Below are positions 29,119 through 40,266 of a stretch of 64,000 nt of DNA, piece after piece. This DNA is from Burkholderia pyrrocinia (GTDB lineage: Bacteria; Pseudomonadota; Gammaproteobacteria; Burkholderiales; Burkholderiaceae). The stretch is from assembly GCF_003330765.1 (NCBI RefSeq), contig NZ_CP024903.1:3286001-3350000 (forward strand), written 5' to 3'. Numbering within the stretch: position 1 is the first letter of the stretch; the number at the start of each line of letters is the position of its first letter. Under the pieces are notes generated by a model that worked only from the letters and a program-made list of their open reading frames with translations, did no database searches and was not told the origin of the DNA. Position numbers and translations under genes: made by a program.

Positions 29119-30123
29119 ATGAACCGCACGATTCGCCGACACACCCTGCGCGCGCTGCTGGCCGCGCTTTGCATCGCACCGCTCGGCATGCAGGGCGCCG
29201 CGCACGCCGACGCGCCGCTGAAGATCGGCTTCCTGGTGAAGATGCCCGAGCAGGCATGGTTCATCAACGAGCAGAACGCGGCAACCGCGCTCGGCCAGAA
29301 GGAGAGTTTCTCGGTCGTGAAGATCGGCACGCCCGACGGCGAGAAGGTGCTGGCCGCGATCGACAACCTCGGCTCGCAGGGCGCGCAGGGCTTCGTTATC
29401 TGCGCGCCCGACGTGCGCCTCGGCCCGGCGATCTCCGCGCGCGCGAAGCGCTACAACATGAAGTTCGTGACCGTCGACGACCAGCTCGTCGACTCGACCG
29501 GCAAGCCGCTTCCGAACGTGCCGCATCTCGGGATGTCGGCGACGAAGATCGGCAACCAGGTCGGCCAGGCGATCTCTGATGAAATGAAGCGACGCGGCTG
29601 GAAGCCGGAAGAAGTCGGCGCGCTGCGGATCACGAACAACGAGCTGCCGACCGCGAAGCTGCGCACCGACGGCGCGACGCAGGCGCTGCTCGCGAACGGC
29701 TTCCGCAAGGAGAACATCTTCGACGCGCCGCAGAAGACGACCGACGACGAAGGCGGCTTCAGCGCTGCGGCGCCGGTGCTCGCGCGCCATCCGAACGTGA
29801 AGAAATGGGTGGTCTACGCGCTGAACGAGGAAACCGTGCTCGGCGCGGTGCGCGCGACCGAACAGCTGCACATCGCGGCGGCCGACGTGATCGGCGTCGG
29901 CATCAACGGCGCGGGCGAGGCGTTCGCCGAATTCCAGAAGAAGGAGCCGACCGGCTTCTATGGGACGATCGCGGTCAGCTCGACGAACCACGGCAAGGAC
30001 AGCACGCAGAACCTCGTCGACTGGATCCGCAACGGCAAGACGCCGCCCGCCGATACGCAGACGAGCGGCAAGCTGATGACGCGCGCGAACTGGCAGGCCG
30101 TGCGCGCCGAGCTCGGCATCTGA
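29119..30123 (+). CDS. araF: L-arabinose ABC transporter substrate-binding protein
   Basis: 334 residues from ATG 29119 (AAGGAG upstream). A Sec signal peptide ends at AHA-D. The mature protein starts [19 protein letters not shown] and has [27 protein letters not shown], close to E. coli AraF. It is a periplasmic type-I sugar-binding protein that delivers arabinose to AraGH. Confidence 0.92.
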   Translation: MNRTIRRHTLRALLAALCIAPLGMQGAAHADAPLKIGFLVKMPEQAWFINEQNAATALGQKESFSVVKIGTPDGEKVLAAIDNLGSQGAQGFVICAPDVRLGPAISARAKRYNMKFVTVDDQLVDSTGKPLPNVPHLGMSATKIGNQVGQAISDEMKRRGWKPEEVGALRITNNELPTAKLRTDGATQALLANGFRKENIFDAPQKTTDDEGGFSAAAPVLARHPNVKKWVVYALNEETVLGAVRATEQLHIAAADVIGVGINGAGEAFAEFQKKEPTGFYGTIAVSSTNHGKDSTQNLVDWIRNGKTPPADTQTSGKLMTRANWQAVRAELGI

Positions 30124-30143
30124 GCGGGCGAGGCGAGAACGCG

Positions 30144-31694
<1,551 letters not shown>

Positions 31695-31725
31695 CGGCGT
31701 GCTGTTCAACCGGAATGCAAACGAC

Positions 31726-32745
31726 ATGAGCCAGGCAATGCAACCCCAACGCACTTCTCCGTCCCCCGATGCCGCCGCCGCGCCCGCGCGAGCGCGCGGC
31801 GGCGTGTGGCAGCTGATCAACCGTTCCGGCATCGTGATGGTGTTTCTCGTGCTGTTCGCGACGCTGTCGCTGACGGTGCCGGACTTCCTCACGCCGCGCA
31901 ACATCCAGGGCCTGCTGCTGTCGGTCACGCTGATCGGTTCGATCGCGGTGACGATGATGTTCGTGCTCGCGCTCGGCGAGGTCGACCTGTCGGTCGCATC
32001 GATCGTCGCGTTCTCGGGCGTCGTCGCGTCGACGCTGATCACCGCGACGCACAGCGTGCTGTTCGGCACCGCGGCCGGCGTGCTCGCGGGCGGTGCGGTC
32101 GGGCTCGTGAACGGCGTGCTGATCGCGCGCTACCGGATCAATTCGCTGATCGTCACGCTCGCGATGATGGAAGTCGTGCGCGGGCTCGCGTTCATCACGT
32201 CGAACGGCGACGCGGTGATGATTTCCGAGGAGCGCTTTTTCGAGCTCGGGGCCGGTTCGTTCCTCGGCATCTCGTACCCGATCTGGAGCAACATCATCGG
32301 CTTCGTCGTGTTCGGCTTCCTGCTGCGCAAGACGGTGTTCGGCAAGAACGTGCTGGCCGTCGGCGGCAACGGCGAGGCCGCGCTGCTCGCGGGGCTGCCG
32401 GTGATGCGCATCAAGATCACGGTGTTCGTGCTGCAGGGGCTCGTGACGGGCTTCGCCGGCGTGATGCTGGCGTCGCGGATGAGCCTCGGCGATCCGAAGA
32501 CGTCGGTCGGCCTCGAGCTCGGCGTGATCTCCGCGTGCGTGCTCGGCGGCGTGTCGCTGACGGGCGGTGTCGCGACGATCTCCGGCGTGCTGGTCGGCGT
32601 GCTGATCATGGGCGCGGTGCAGGATGCGATGAGCCTGCTGAACGTACCGACGTTTTACCAATATCTGATACGCGGCGGAATTCTGTTGCTCGCGGTGCTG
32701 TTCGACCAGTATCGTCGCAATCAGCGGCGCGCGATGAAGATCTGA
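31726..32745 (+). CDS. araH: L-arabinose ABC transporter permease
   Basis: 339 residues from ATG 31726 (GGAA about ten bases upstream; an in-frame start at 31699 and ATG 31738 are alternatives). About 9-10 membrane segments of the BPD_transp_2/RbsC type, with the conserved ALGEVDLSVASIVAFSG and LGGVSLTGGVATISGVLVG blocks. It completes the AraFGH importer. Confidence 0.93.
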   Translation: MSQAMQPQRTSPSPDAAAAPARARGGVWQLINRSGIVMVFLVLFATLSLTVPDFLTPRNIQGLLLSVTLIGSIAVTMMFVLALGEVDLSVASIVAFSGVVASTLITATHSVLFGTAAGVLAGGAVGLVNGVLIARYRINSLIVTLAMMEVVRGLAFITSNGDAVMISEERFFELGAGSFLGISYPIWSNIIGFVVFGFLLRKTVFGKNVLAVGGNGEAALLAGLPVMRIKITVFVLQGLVTGFAGVMLASRMSLGDPKTSVGLELGVISACVLGGVSLTGGVATISGVLVGVLIMGAVQDAMSLLNVPTFYQYLIRGGILLLAVLFDQYRRNQRRAMKI

Positions 32746-32791
32746 CCGGCAGCGCGGCCGCCTGCGAATGCGACAGATATCGGGAGACGGC

Positions 32792-33694
32792 ATGCAACAG
32801 AATCATCCGGCCGCGTCGGCGACGCTGCTGGCCGACAGCCGCAACACGCTCGGCGAAGGCGCGACGTGGTGCGACACGACGCACGCGCTGTACTGGACGG
32901 ACATCGAAGGCGCGCAACTGTGGCGCTGCCGCGCGGACGGCTCGGACCTGACGCCGTGGGCGATGCCCGAGCGACTCGCGTGCTTCGCGCTCACGCACGA
33001 TCCGGACGTGCTGCTCGTCGGGCTCGCGACGCATCTCGCGTTCTTCGACCTGCGCAGCGGCGCGCTCACGCGGATCGTCGACGTCGAACCCGATCTGCCG
33101 ACGCGCCTGAACGACGGCCGGTGCGATCCGTTCGGCGCGTTCGTGTTCGGGATGAAGGACGAAGGCGGCGAGCCGCCGCGCGCGGTCGGCGGGTTCTACC
33201 GGCTCAATGCCGACCTCACGCTCGAACGGCTCGCGTTGCCGGCGGCGGCGATCGCGAACAGCATCGCGTTCTCGCCGGACGGTTCGAAAATGTACTTCTG
33301 CGATTCGCTCGTGCGCGAGATTTTCGTCTGCGATTACCGCGCGGGCGGCGATGTCGCGAACGTGCGCTCGTTCGCGCGCCTGACTGATGCGGACGGCGAC
33401 CCGGACGGCTCGATCGTCGATCGCGACGGCGGGCTGTGGAACGCGCAATGGGGCGGCCGCCGGGTGGTGCGTTATGGGCCGGACGGGATCGAGACGGACC
33501 GCGTCGAGGTGCCCACCGCGCAGCCGAGTTGCGTCGCGATTGACGGTGACGGCCGCCTGTACGTGACGAGCGCGCGCATCGGCTTGAGCGACGACGCGCT
33601 GGCCGGCGATGCGCATGCGGGCGGCGTGTTCGTCGCGCAGACGCGGCATGCGGGGCTGCCGACTGCACGATTCGCGGGCGCGCCGCGCGGTTGA
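32792..33694 (+). CDS. araB: L-arabinono-1,4-lactonase (SMP-30/gluconolactonase family)
   Basis: 300 residues from ATG 32792 (GGGAG upstream). A six-bladed propeller of the SMP-30 family: LGEGATWCDTTHALYWTDIEG near the start gives the metal-binding Glu, LNDGRCDPFGAFVFG the Asn, and FSPDGSKMYFCDS the Asp. It hydrolyses the lactone made by the dehydrogenase to L-arabonate. It is the last gene of the operon, 46 bp after the permease. Confidence 0.92.
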   Translation: MQQNHPAASATLLADSRNTLGEGATWCDTTHALYWTDIEGAQLWRCRADGSDLTPWAMPERLACFALTHDPDVLLVGLATHLAFFDLRSGALTRIVDVEPDLPTRLNDGRCDPFGAFVFGMKDEGGEPPRAVGGFYRLNADLTLERLALPAAAIANSIAFSPDGSKMYFCDSLVREIFVCDYRAGGDVANVRSFARLTDADGDPDGSIVDRDGGLWNAQWGGRRVVRYGPDGIETDRVEVPTAQPSCVAIDGDGRLYVTSARIGLSDDALAGDAHAGGVFVAQTRHAGLPTARFAGAPRG

Positions 33695-33872
33695 TCGCGT
33701 CGTCGCATACGGGTTCCCGTCCATGGGATCCTGCTGGCGCGGCGGACTTCGCGGTCAGGCCCGCGATCCGCCGCACAGGCGCGAGCGCACGGCGGCGGAC
33801 CGTCTTCCCCGAACATCCGTTCAACTCCCCACCTGCTGGTAAGATGGCCCGCAATTCCATCCTGCCCGCACC

Positions 33873-34373
33873 ATGAGTTCCGCACCGACCAAGCCCGCGA
33901 ATCCGAAGAACGCCGCGAAGAACGCCCGCGCGACGGGCGACAAGCCGAAAGCGCGCGTGCAACAACGCCTGACCTACGTGATCGGCGGCCTCGACCGGCT
34001 GCTGCGCCGTCACATGACCGACGCGCTCGCGCCGCTCGGCATCACGCTCGCGCAATACACGGCGCTGTCGGTGCTCGAGGCGCGCGGCGCATCGTCGAAC
34101 GCGCAGTTGGCCGAGCGCTCGTGGATCACGCCGCAATCGGCGAACGAGGTGATGAGCGTGATGGCCGCGCGCGGTTTCGTCACACGCGAAGCCGACCCGT
34201 CACACGGCCGCATCATCCTGCTGACGCTGACCGACGCAGGGGCGGCGATGCTGCGCGAATGCGAAGCCGTGCTGCGCCCGCTCGAGGCACGCATGCTCGG
34301 CGACATCTCGGCCGACGACGCCGCGCACGTGCAGCGCGCGCTCGAACTATTCTCGCGCAATCTGCGCGGCTGA
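33873..34373 (+). CDS. MarR-family regulator of the ferulate genes
   Basis: 166 residues. A lysine- and alanine-rich head of about 30 residues precedes a MarR winged helix (ASSNAQLAERSWITPQSANEVMSVMAARGFV and the wing DPSHGRIILLTLTDAG). It lies directly upstream of the feruloyl-CoA hydratase-lyase gene. MarR regulators such as FerC and HcaR in other bacteria sense hydroxycinnamoyl-CoA thioesters, so a role as repressor released by feruloyl-CoA is likely. Its probable operators are at 34520-34540 and 40141-40155. Confidence 0.88.
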   Translation: MSSAPTKPANPKNAAKNARATGDKPKARVQQRLTYVIGGLDRLLRRHMTDALAPLGITLAQYTALSVLEARGASSNAQLAERSWITPQSANEVMSVMAARGFVTREADPSHGRIILLTLTDAGAAMLRECEAVLRPLEARMLGDISADDAAHVQRALELFSRNLRG

Positions 34374-34515
34374 CCGCTTCCCCGATTTTCACGACGCGGG
34401 CCCGCCAGGCCCGCGCTCGCTTCGCACGCGCCATCGGTGGTCGCCCGACCGCTCCCCGATTTCCCCGGCGCTTTCTCCGCCTTCCGATCCGGGTTTACAC
34501 CGGCGTTCGTGCCGC

Positions 34516-34544
34516 TTGCAATATCAGGTAGCCTGATATTAAAT
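34516..34544 (+). promoter_or_regulatory. Promoter of the ferulate operon with operator in its spacer
   Basis: A -35-like TTGCAA (34516-34521) and a -10-like TTAAAT (34539-34544) are 17 bp apart. The 9-bp arms AATATCAGG and CCTGATATT of the inverted repeat fill the spacer, so repressor binding would block RNA polymerase. Confidence 0.6.
34520..34540. promoter_or_regulatory. MarR operator 1 (ferulate operon)
   Basis: Perfect inverted repeat: AATATCAGG at 34520-34528 and CCTGATATT at 34532-34540 around TAG. It lies 68 bp before the lyase start. The core ATCAGG-N3-CCTGAT recurs at 40141. Confidence 0.85.
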
Positions 34545-34607
34545 GAAGCCGTTCGCAGCAGGCATGCTGCGCACCGAATCGCACAGGAACGAACGACAGG
34601 AACAGAC

Positions 34608-35438
34608 ATGAGCAAGTACGACAACCGCTGGCAGACCGTTGAAGTGAACGTGGAGGCCGGCATCGCGTGGGTGACGCTGAATCGCCCCGAGAAGCGCAAC
34701 GCAATGAGCCCGACGCTGAACCGGGAGATGCTGGAAGTCCTCGACGCGGTCGAGTTCGACGACGAGGCGAAGGTGCTGGTGCTGACCGGCGCGGGCGCCG
34801 CGTGGACGGCCGGCATGGATCTGAAGGAATACTTCCGCGAGATCGACGGCGGCTCGGACGCGATGCAGGAAAAGGTGCGGCGCGACGCGTCGGAATGGCA
34901 ATGGCGCCGCCTGCGCATGTACAACAAGCCGACCATCGCGATGGTGAACGGCTGGTGCTTCGGCGGCGGCTTCTCGCCGCTCGTCGCGTGCGACCTGGCG
35001 ATCGCCGCCGAGGAAGCCGTGTTCGGGCTGTCGGAGATCAACTGGGGCATCCCGCCCGGCAACCTCGTCAGCAAGGCGATGGCCGACACGGTCGGGCATC
35101 GTCGCGCGCTGCACTACATCATGACCGGCGACACGTTCACCGGCGCGGAAGCGGCGGAGATGGGCCTCGTGAACAGCAGCGTGCCGCTCGCCGGGCTGCG
35201 CGACGCGACGATCGCGCTTGCCGCGCGGCTGATGGACAAGAACCCGGTCGTGCTGCGCGCGGCGAAGCACGGCTTCAAGCGTTCTCGCGAACTCACATGG
35301 GAGCAGTGCGAGGACTACCTGTACGCGAAGCTCGACCAGGCGCAACTGCGCGATCCGGAACAAGGCCGCGAACAGGGGCTGAAGCAGTTCCTCGACGACA
35401 AGACGATCAAGCCGGGCCTGCAGGCATACAAGCGCTGA
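34608..35438 (+). CDS. ech: Feruloyl-CoA hydratase-lyase (HCHL, crotonase family)
   Basis: 276 residues, exactly the length of the Pseudomonas fluorescens enzyme. The catalytic S123, E143 and Y239 fall at the same positions. It hydrates feruloyl-CoA and cleaves it to vanillin and acetyl-CoA; p-coumaroyl- and caffeoyl-CoA are usual alternatives. The oxyanion-hole loops are WTAGMDLKEYF and GWCFGGGFSP. ATG 34608 is chosen because the protein then starts as in the family. It is first in the ferulate operon. Confidence 0.96.
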   Translation: MSKYDNRWQTVEVNVEAGIAWVTLNRPEKRNAMSPTLNREMLEVLDAVEFDDEAKVLVLTGAGAAWTAGMDLKEYFREIDGGSDAMQEKVRRDASEWQWRRLRMYNKPTIAMVNGWCFGGGFSPLVACDLAIAAEEAVFGLSEINWGIPPGNLVSKAMADTVGHRRALHYIMTGDTFTGAEAAEMGLVNSSVPLAGLRDATIALAARLMDKNPVVLRAAKHGFKRSRELTWEQCEDYLYAKLDQAQLRDPEQGREQGLKQFLDDKTIKPGLQAYKR

Positions 35439-35509
35439 TACAAGCGCCGACGCAGCCGCCGGCGTCACCGCCGGTGTAATCGCAAGAGACAGGCAAGGCA
35501 GGAGACGAC

Positions 35510-36958
35510 ATGACCGACAGACGGATGCTGATCGGCGGCGAGTGGTGCACCGCCCGCGACGGGCGAACCTTCGACCGCTTCAACCCCGCGACGGGCGCGC
35601 TCGCGTCGCGCGCGCCGGCGGCCGGCATGGCCGACGCCGACGCGGCCATCGACGCCGCGCACCGCGCGTTCGCCGAATGGGCGGCGCTCGCGCCGACCGA
35701 GCGGCGCCGCCGGCTGCTGAAGGCGGCCGACCTGATGGATGCGCGCATCGACGAGATCATCGCGACCGGTGTCGCCGAAACCGGCGCGACACCCGGCTGG
35801 CTCGGCTTCAACGTGACGCTCGCGGCGAACATGCTGCGCGAGGCCGCGTCGATGACGACGCAGATCGCCGGCGACGTGATCCCGTCCGACGTACCGGGCA
35901 ATCTCGCGCTCGCGATGCGCGTGCCGTGCGGCGTGGTGCTCGGCATCGCGCCGTGGAACGCGCCGGTGATCCTCGGCACGCGTGCGCTGGCGATGCCGCT
36001 CGCGTGCGGCAACACGGTCGTGCTGAAGGCGTCCGAGGCGTGCCCGGGCGTGCATGCGCTGATCGGCGCGGTGCTGGACGAAGCCGGGCTCGGCGCGGGC
36101 GTGGTGAACGTGATCACGCACGCGGCGGCCGACGCACCCGAACTCGTCGAGCGGATGATCGCGCATCCGCACGTGAAGCGGATCAACTTCACCGGGTCGA
36201 CGCATGTCGGGCGTATCATCGCGCGCCACGCGGCCGCCCACCTTAAGCCCGTGCTGCTCGAACTCGGCGGCAAGGCGCCGGTGCTCGTGCTGGACGATGC
36301 CGATCTCGACGCGGCCGTCGATGCGATCGCGTTCGGCGCGTTCTTCAACCAGGGGCAGATCTGCATGTCGACCGAGCGCGTGATCGCCGCGCGGCCGATC
36401 GCCGATGCGCTGGTCGAACGCCTCGCCGCGAAGGCGCGCACGCTGGTCGCGGGCGATCCGCTGGCCGGCCATCCGCTCGGCACGATGGTCGATGCGTCGG
36501 CCGCTGCGCGCGCGGCGTCGCTGGTCGAGGATGCGCGTGCGCATGGCGCGCAACTGCCGCTCGGATGCCGTGTGGACGGCGCGACGATGCAGCCCGCGAT
36601 CGTCGACGGCGTCACGCGCGACATGCGGCTCTATCGCGAGGAGTCCTTCGCGCCGGTCGTCGCTATCCTGCGTGCGGATAGCGACGACGAAGCGGTCGCG
36701 CTCGCGAATGACAGCGAGTTCGGGCTGTCGGCGAGCGTGTTCAGCCGCGATGTTGCGCGCGCGATGGCGGTCGCACGCCGGATTGAATCGGGGATTTGCC
36801 ACATCAACGGGCCGACCGTGCACGACGAAGCGCAGATGCCGTTCGGCGGCACGAAGGCGAGCGGCTACGGCCGCTTCGGCAGCCGCGCGTCGATCGCCGA
36901 ATTCACCGAGCTGCGCTGGATCACCGTGCAGACCACGCCGCGGCACTACCCGATTTGA
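35510..36958 (+). CDS. vdh: Vanillin dehydrogenase (aldehyde dehydrogenase family)
   Basis: 482 residues with N150, general base E251 (LLELGGKAPV) and nucleophile C285 (FFNQGQICMSTERV). It oxidises vanillin to vanillate with NAD(P)+ and follows the hydratase-lyase by 71 bp, the standard order. The C-terminus (HYPI) looks complete by comparison with family members, but the TGA stop coincides with the right end of the TnpB element. Related enzymes oxidise salicylaldehyde or benzaldehydes; context favours vanillin. Confidence 0.92.
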   Translation: MTDRRMLIGGEWCTARDGRTFDRFNPATGALASRAPAAGMADADAAIDAAHRAFAEWAALAPTERRRRLLKAADLMDARIDEIIATGVAETGATPGWLGFNVTLAANMLREAASMTTQIAGDVIPSDVPGNLALAMRVPCGVVLGIAPWNAPVILGTRALAMPLACGNTVVLKASEACPGVHALIGAVLDEAGLGAGVVNVITHAAADAPELVERMIAHPHVKRINFTGSTHVGRIIARHAAAHLKPVLLELGGKAPVLVLDDADLDAAVDAIAFGAFFNQGQICMSTERVIAARPIADALVERLAAKARTLVAGDPLAGHPLGTMVDASAAARAASLVEDARAHGAQLPLGCRVDGATMQPAIVDGVTRDMRLYREESFAPVVAILRADSDDEAVALANDSEFGLSASVFSRDVARAMAVARRIESGICHINGPTVHDEAQMPFGGTKASGYGRFGSRASIAEFTELRWITVQTTPRHYPI

Positions 36959-38110
36959 CGTCCTCCGCTGCCTAACGGCAGAGGATTCCCACATCTGGCG
37001 ATGCACGTCCGCATCGGAGAATGTTCAGCGCAGCGTTGATATCACGATCATGCACGACACCGCAGTCACTGCAAGCCCACTCTCTTATTCGCAGTCCCGC
37101 GATACCTTTCGGCCGCGTCATGCTGTCTTTCGAACCGCACGCCGAACAGGACTGGGTAGAACCGCTTTCGTCCACTTCCTCGAACGTGGCTCCGTGCGCG
37201 ATCGCCTTGTAACGGAGCTTGTCCCGGAAGGACGACCAGGATGCGTCGTAGACGCTCTTCGCCATCCTGGTTCTGGCGAGCTTCGTAGCCGACACATTGC
37301 CGACCGCGATGTAATCGAAACGCCGCACCAGATCGAGCGCGAGCTTGTGTTGGAAATCGGCACGGGCATTTGCGACCTTGGCGTGCAGCTTCGCGATATG
37401 TCGCTTGTGCTTTCGCGCTCTTTGAGCTTTCGCGAGCTTGTCCGCCGCGCGTCGGCCGAACTGGTCATTCGCCAGCTTCTCGCCGGTCGAAAGTGTGGCA
37501 AAGTCTTTCAGACCGAGATCGATGCCAACACCAGAACGGATCGCTCGAGCCTGAGCATCGGGCACCTCAATCACGATGTTGAGAAACCAGTTGCCACGCG
37601 CATCTTGTGCAAAATTGGTGCCGTCCTTGATCTTGCCTTCGGGAAGCGGCCTGCTGTTGAACACGCGAAACGTGTTGCCGGCGTACCGGAACGCGTCGCC
37701 TTCGCGCTTCAGGTCACGGCCCTTCAGCGGCACCCAGCCAAGCGCTTTTCTGCCGCGATAACGCAGGTAAGGGCGTCGGTGTTGGCTGCGCGACTTCGCG
37801 TATTGCTCGCACGTCGCGTTGATCGTGCCGGAGTGGATGCCGAGCGCCTTGCTGCTCCCCGTCGTCAGCATGTTCAGATCAAAACCCGTCGGGCATTTCT
37901 TATTCCATTTGAGTGCGTGCTTCTGCGTGTCGTTGCAGAAGTTCCAGACATAGTTCACCGCGCGGCTCTGCTTGTTAAGCAGTCCGTTGAGCGACTTCAC
38001 TCGGTAGCGGTAGACAAGAATCATACCGGTGATCCTAACCCGAGGAAGAAGCTGTCTGTCAACGGCATGCCTTTCTTCAAAGCAATACCCCCCGAAGGAA
38101 CCCCCCTTGA
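36955..38110 (-). mobile_element. IS200/IS605-group element carrying only tnpB (IS1341-like)
   Basis: Contains a tnpB gene and no tnpA. The right end (low coordinate) has a hairpin at 36962-36984 (CTGCC/GGCAG stem) and ends in TCAA on the minus strand, like IS608-type right ends. The left boundary is uncertain; it must lie between the tnpB start and the ribosome binding site of fcs (about 38040-38128). The element splits the ferulate operon between vdh and fcs. Confidence 0.7.
36972..38024 (-). CDS. tnpB: TnpB-type RNA-guided nuclease, altered RuvC-II residue
   Basis: 350 residues. The N-terminal helical/WED part is followed by a RuvC-like domain with D169 (GVGIDLGLKDFATL) and HDRDINAA (D327/D329), and a zinc ribbon with C293, C296, C318 and C321. 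At the RuvC-II position, where most TnpB proteins have Glu (V-E-D/N), this one has G242 (YIAVGNVSATKLA); E286 (EVDESGSTQSC) could replace it. The stop codon lies inside the right-end hairpin, so the guide RNA would overlap the gene end. GC and codon use are more moderate than in neighbours. Confidence 0.9.
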   Translation of the reverse strand: MILVYRYRVKSLNGLLNKQSRAVNYVWNFCNDTQKHALKWNKKCPTGFDLNMLTTGSSKALGIHSGTINATCEQYAKSRSQHRRPYLRYRGRKALGWVPLKGRDLKREGDAFRYAGNTFRVFNSRPLPEGKIKDGTNFAQDARGNWFLNIVIEVPDAQARAIRSGVGIDLGLKDFATLSTGEKLANDQFGRRAADKLAKAQRARKHKRHIAKLHAKVANARADFQHKLALDLVRRFDYIAVGNVSATKLARTRMAKSVYDASWSSFRDKLRYKAIAHGATFEEVDESGSTQSCSACGSKDSMTRPKGIAGLRIREWACSDCGVVHDRDINAALNILRCGRASPDVGILCR

Positions 38111-38140
38111 GGGAAACGGCGAGACTATTCGGAGAAACGG

Positions 38141-40045
38141 ATGAATGTAGTGAAACCTCCGGGCGAGGTCGCCCACGACACGGGCGGCGTGCGCTATCGC
38201 GCGGCCGCCGTCGCGGTCGGCGCGGTCGAGATTCGCCGCGACGACGACGGTACCTGGTACCTGCGCTCGCGCGAGCCGCTCGGCGATTATCCGACGCGCA
38301 TCACCGACTGCCTCGTGCGCGGCGCGCAAGCGCACCCCGACCGCGTGCTGGCCGCGCGGCGCGGCGCCGACGGGCACTGGATCGAGATCACCTACGCGCA
38401 GATGCTCGAACGCGCTCGCGCGCTCGGCCAGGGGCTCGTCGATCTCGGGCTGTCGGCCGAACGTCCGCTCGCGGTGCTGTCCGGCAACGATCTCGAGCAT
38501 CTGCAGCTGATGTTCGCGGCGATGCTGGCCGGCGTGCCGTACTCGCCGATCTCGCCCGCGTATTCGCTGGTGTCGACCGACTACGGCAAGCTGCGTCACA
38601 CGCTCGGCGTATTGCGGCCGGGGGCGGTGTTCGTCGCGGAGCGCGCGCCGTTCGCGCGTGCGCTCGACGCGACGCTGCCGGCCGATGCGGCGCTGATCGT
38701 CGCCCGCGATGCCGATGCGCAGGAGGATGCCGACACCGGCGGCAACGGGCGCGCGGTGCCGCTATCGCGCCTGCTCGCCACCGTCCCGCGTACGATCGAT
38801 GCGATCCACGACGCGGTCGGCCCCGATCATCTCGCGAAGATCCTGTTTACGTCCGGTTCGACGAAGCAGCCGAAGGCCGTGCCGACCACGCACCGGATGC
38901 TGTGCAGCAACCAGCAGATGCTGCGCCAGACGATGCCCGAACTCACGCGCGAACCGCCGGTGCTGGTCGACTGGCTGCCGTGGAATCACACGTTCGGCGG
39001 CAGCCACAACCTCGGCATCGCGCTGTACAACGGCGGCACGCTGTATATCGACGACGGCCGCCCGATGCCCGGCCGCTTCGACGAAACCGTGCGCAACCTG
39101 CGCGAGATCGCACCGACCATCTACTTCAACGTGCCGAAGGGCTGGGAGGAGCTGGCCGCCGCGCTCGAACGCGATGCCGAGCTGCGCGACACGTTCTTCT
39201 CGCGCGTGAAGCTGTATTTCTTCGGCGGCGCGGGGCTGTCGCAAGCCGCGTGGGACCGGCTCGACCGCGTGACCGAAGCGCATTGCGGCGAGCGCATCCG
39301 GATCATGGCCGGCCTCGGGATGACGGAGGCGTCGCCGTCGTGCCTGTTCACGACGGGGCCGCTGATGCGCGCCGGCTATATCGGGCTGCCCGCGCCCGGC
39401 TGCGACGCGAAGCTCGTGCCGTGCGGCGGCAAGCACGAACTGCGCTTCAAGGGACCGAACGTGATGCGCGGCTATTGGCATGCGGACGTCGATCCGCGCG
39501 ACGTGTTCGACGAAGAAGGCTATTACCGCAGCGGCGACGCGGGCGTCTTTGCCGATCCGGCGCGGCCGGAACTCGGGCTGCTGTTCGACGGGCGGCTGAC
39601 CGAGGACTTCAAGCTGAGCAGCGGCACGTTCGTCAGCGTCGGGCCGTTGCGCGCGAATGCGGTGTCGACGGGTGCCCCGTACGTGCAGGACGTGGTCGTG
39701 ACCGGGATCGATCGCGACGATATCGGCTTGCTGGTGTTCCCGCGCATCGATGCATGCCGTGCGCTCGCGGGGCTCGCCGCCGATGCGTCCGTGACCGACG
39801 TGCTGCGCGCGCCGGCCGTGCGGGCGGCGTTCGCGGCGTGGCTCGCCGCGCTGAACCGGAACGCGAGCGGCGGCTCGACGTTCGTCGCGCGGATCCGGCT
39901 GATCGACACGCCGCCGTCGCTCGATCTCGGCGAAGTGACCGACAAGGGTTCGCTGAACCAGGCGGCCGTGCAGAAGCATCGCGCGGCGATGATCGACGCG
40001 CTGTACGACCCGGCGCGGCGCGATCCCGACGTGATTTACGCGTAA
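38141..40045 (+). CDS. fcs: Feruloyl-CoA synthetase
   Basis: 634 residues, an ANL-superfamily acyl-CoA ligase. The AMP-binding motif [18 protein letters not shown] is at 234-251, [12 protein letters not shown] is the adenylate core motif, and the C-terminal hinge and lysine segment [19 protein letters not shown] are present. It activates ferulate (also p-coumarate, caffeate) to its CoA thioester, the substrate of the hydratase-lyase. GGAG precedes ATG 38141. It was probably the third gene of the operon before the TnpB insertion; its expression may now depend on read-through or on the element. Confidence 0.93.
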   Translation: MNVVKPPGEVAHDTGGVRYRAAAVAVGAVEIRRDDDGTWYLRSREPLGDYPTRITDCLVRGAQAHPDRVLAARRGADGHWIEITYAQMLERARALGQGLVDLGLSAERPLAVLSGNDLEHLQLMFAAMLAGVPYSPISPAYSLVSTDYGKLRHTLGVLRPGAVFVAERAPFARALDATLPADAALIVARDADAQEDADTGGNGRAVPLSRLLATVPRTIDAIHDAVGPDHLAKILFTSGSTKQPKAVPTTHRMLCSNQQMLRQTMPELTREPPVLVDWLPWNHTFGGSHNLGIALYNGGTLYIDDGRPMPGRFDETVRNLREIAPTIYFNVPKGWEELAAALERDAELRDTFFSRVKLYFFGGAGLSQAAWDRLDRVTEAHCGERIRIMAGLGMTEASPSCLFTTGPLMRAGYIGLPAPGCDAKLVPCGGKHELRFKGPNVMRGYWHADVDPRDVFDEEGYYRSGDAGVFADPARPELGLLFDGRLTEDFKLSSGTFVSVGPLRANAVSTGAPYVQDVVVTGIDRDDIGLLVFPRIDACRALAGLAADASVTDVLRAPAVRAAFAAWLAALNRNASGGSTFVARIRLIDTPPSLDLGEVTDKGSLNQAAVQKHRAAMIDALYDPARRDPDVIYA

Positions 40046-40140
40046 GCAGTACGCACGAGCAGTAAGCAGCAACCAGCAGCAACAGGCAGACACAACGACC
40101 GGCCGGCCACGACACCGGCAGGCACGCTTGCGGCCAGTGA

Positions 40141-40155
40141 ATCAGGTTGCCTGAT
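40141..40155. promoter_or_regulatory. MarR operator 2 (transporter-porin-esterase operon)
   Basis: ATCAGG and CCTGAT arms around TTG, 14 of 15 bases identical to the core of the site at 34523-34537. It lies 112 bp upstream of the MFS gene start. No clear promoter could be fixed. Confidence 0.8.
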
Positions 40156-40266
40156 AAAGGCTGCCGTTCATACGACACCTCGCGCGCCGAACCGCCACTG
40201 GCCGGTGGCGGCGCGCGGCGGTCGTTGCACGGCCGACCGACTACAAGACATGGGATTGGAGACAGA

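Noticed and set aside
35510..36958. Aldehyde dehydrogenase considered as the missing KGSA dehydrogenase of the arabinose pathway
   Set aside because: It lies between feruloyl-CoA hydratase-lyase and feruloyl-CoA synthetase, behind a MarR site, and ends like vanillin dehydrogenases.
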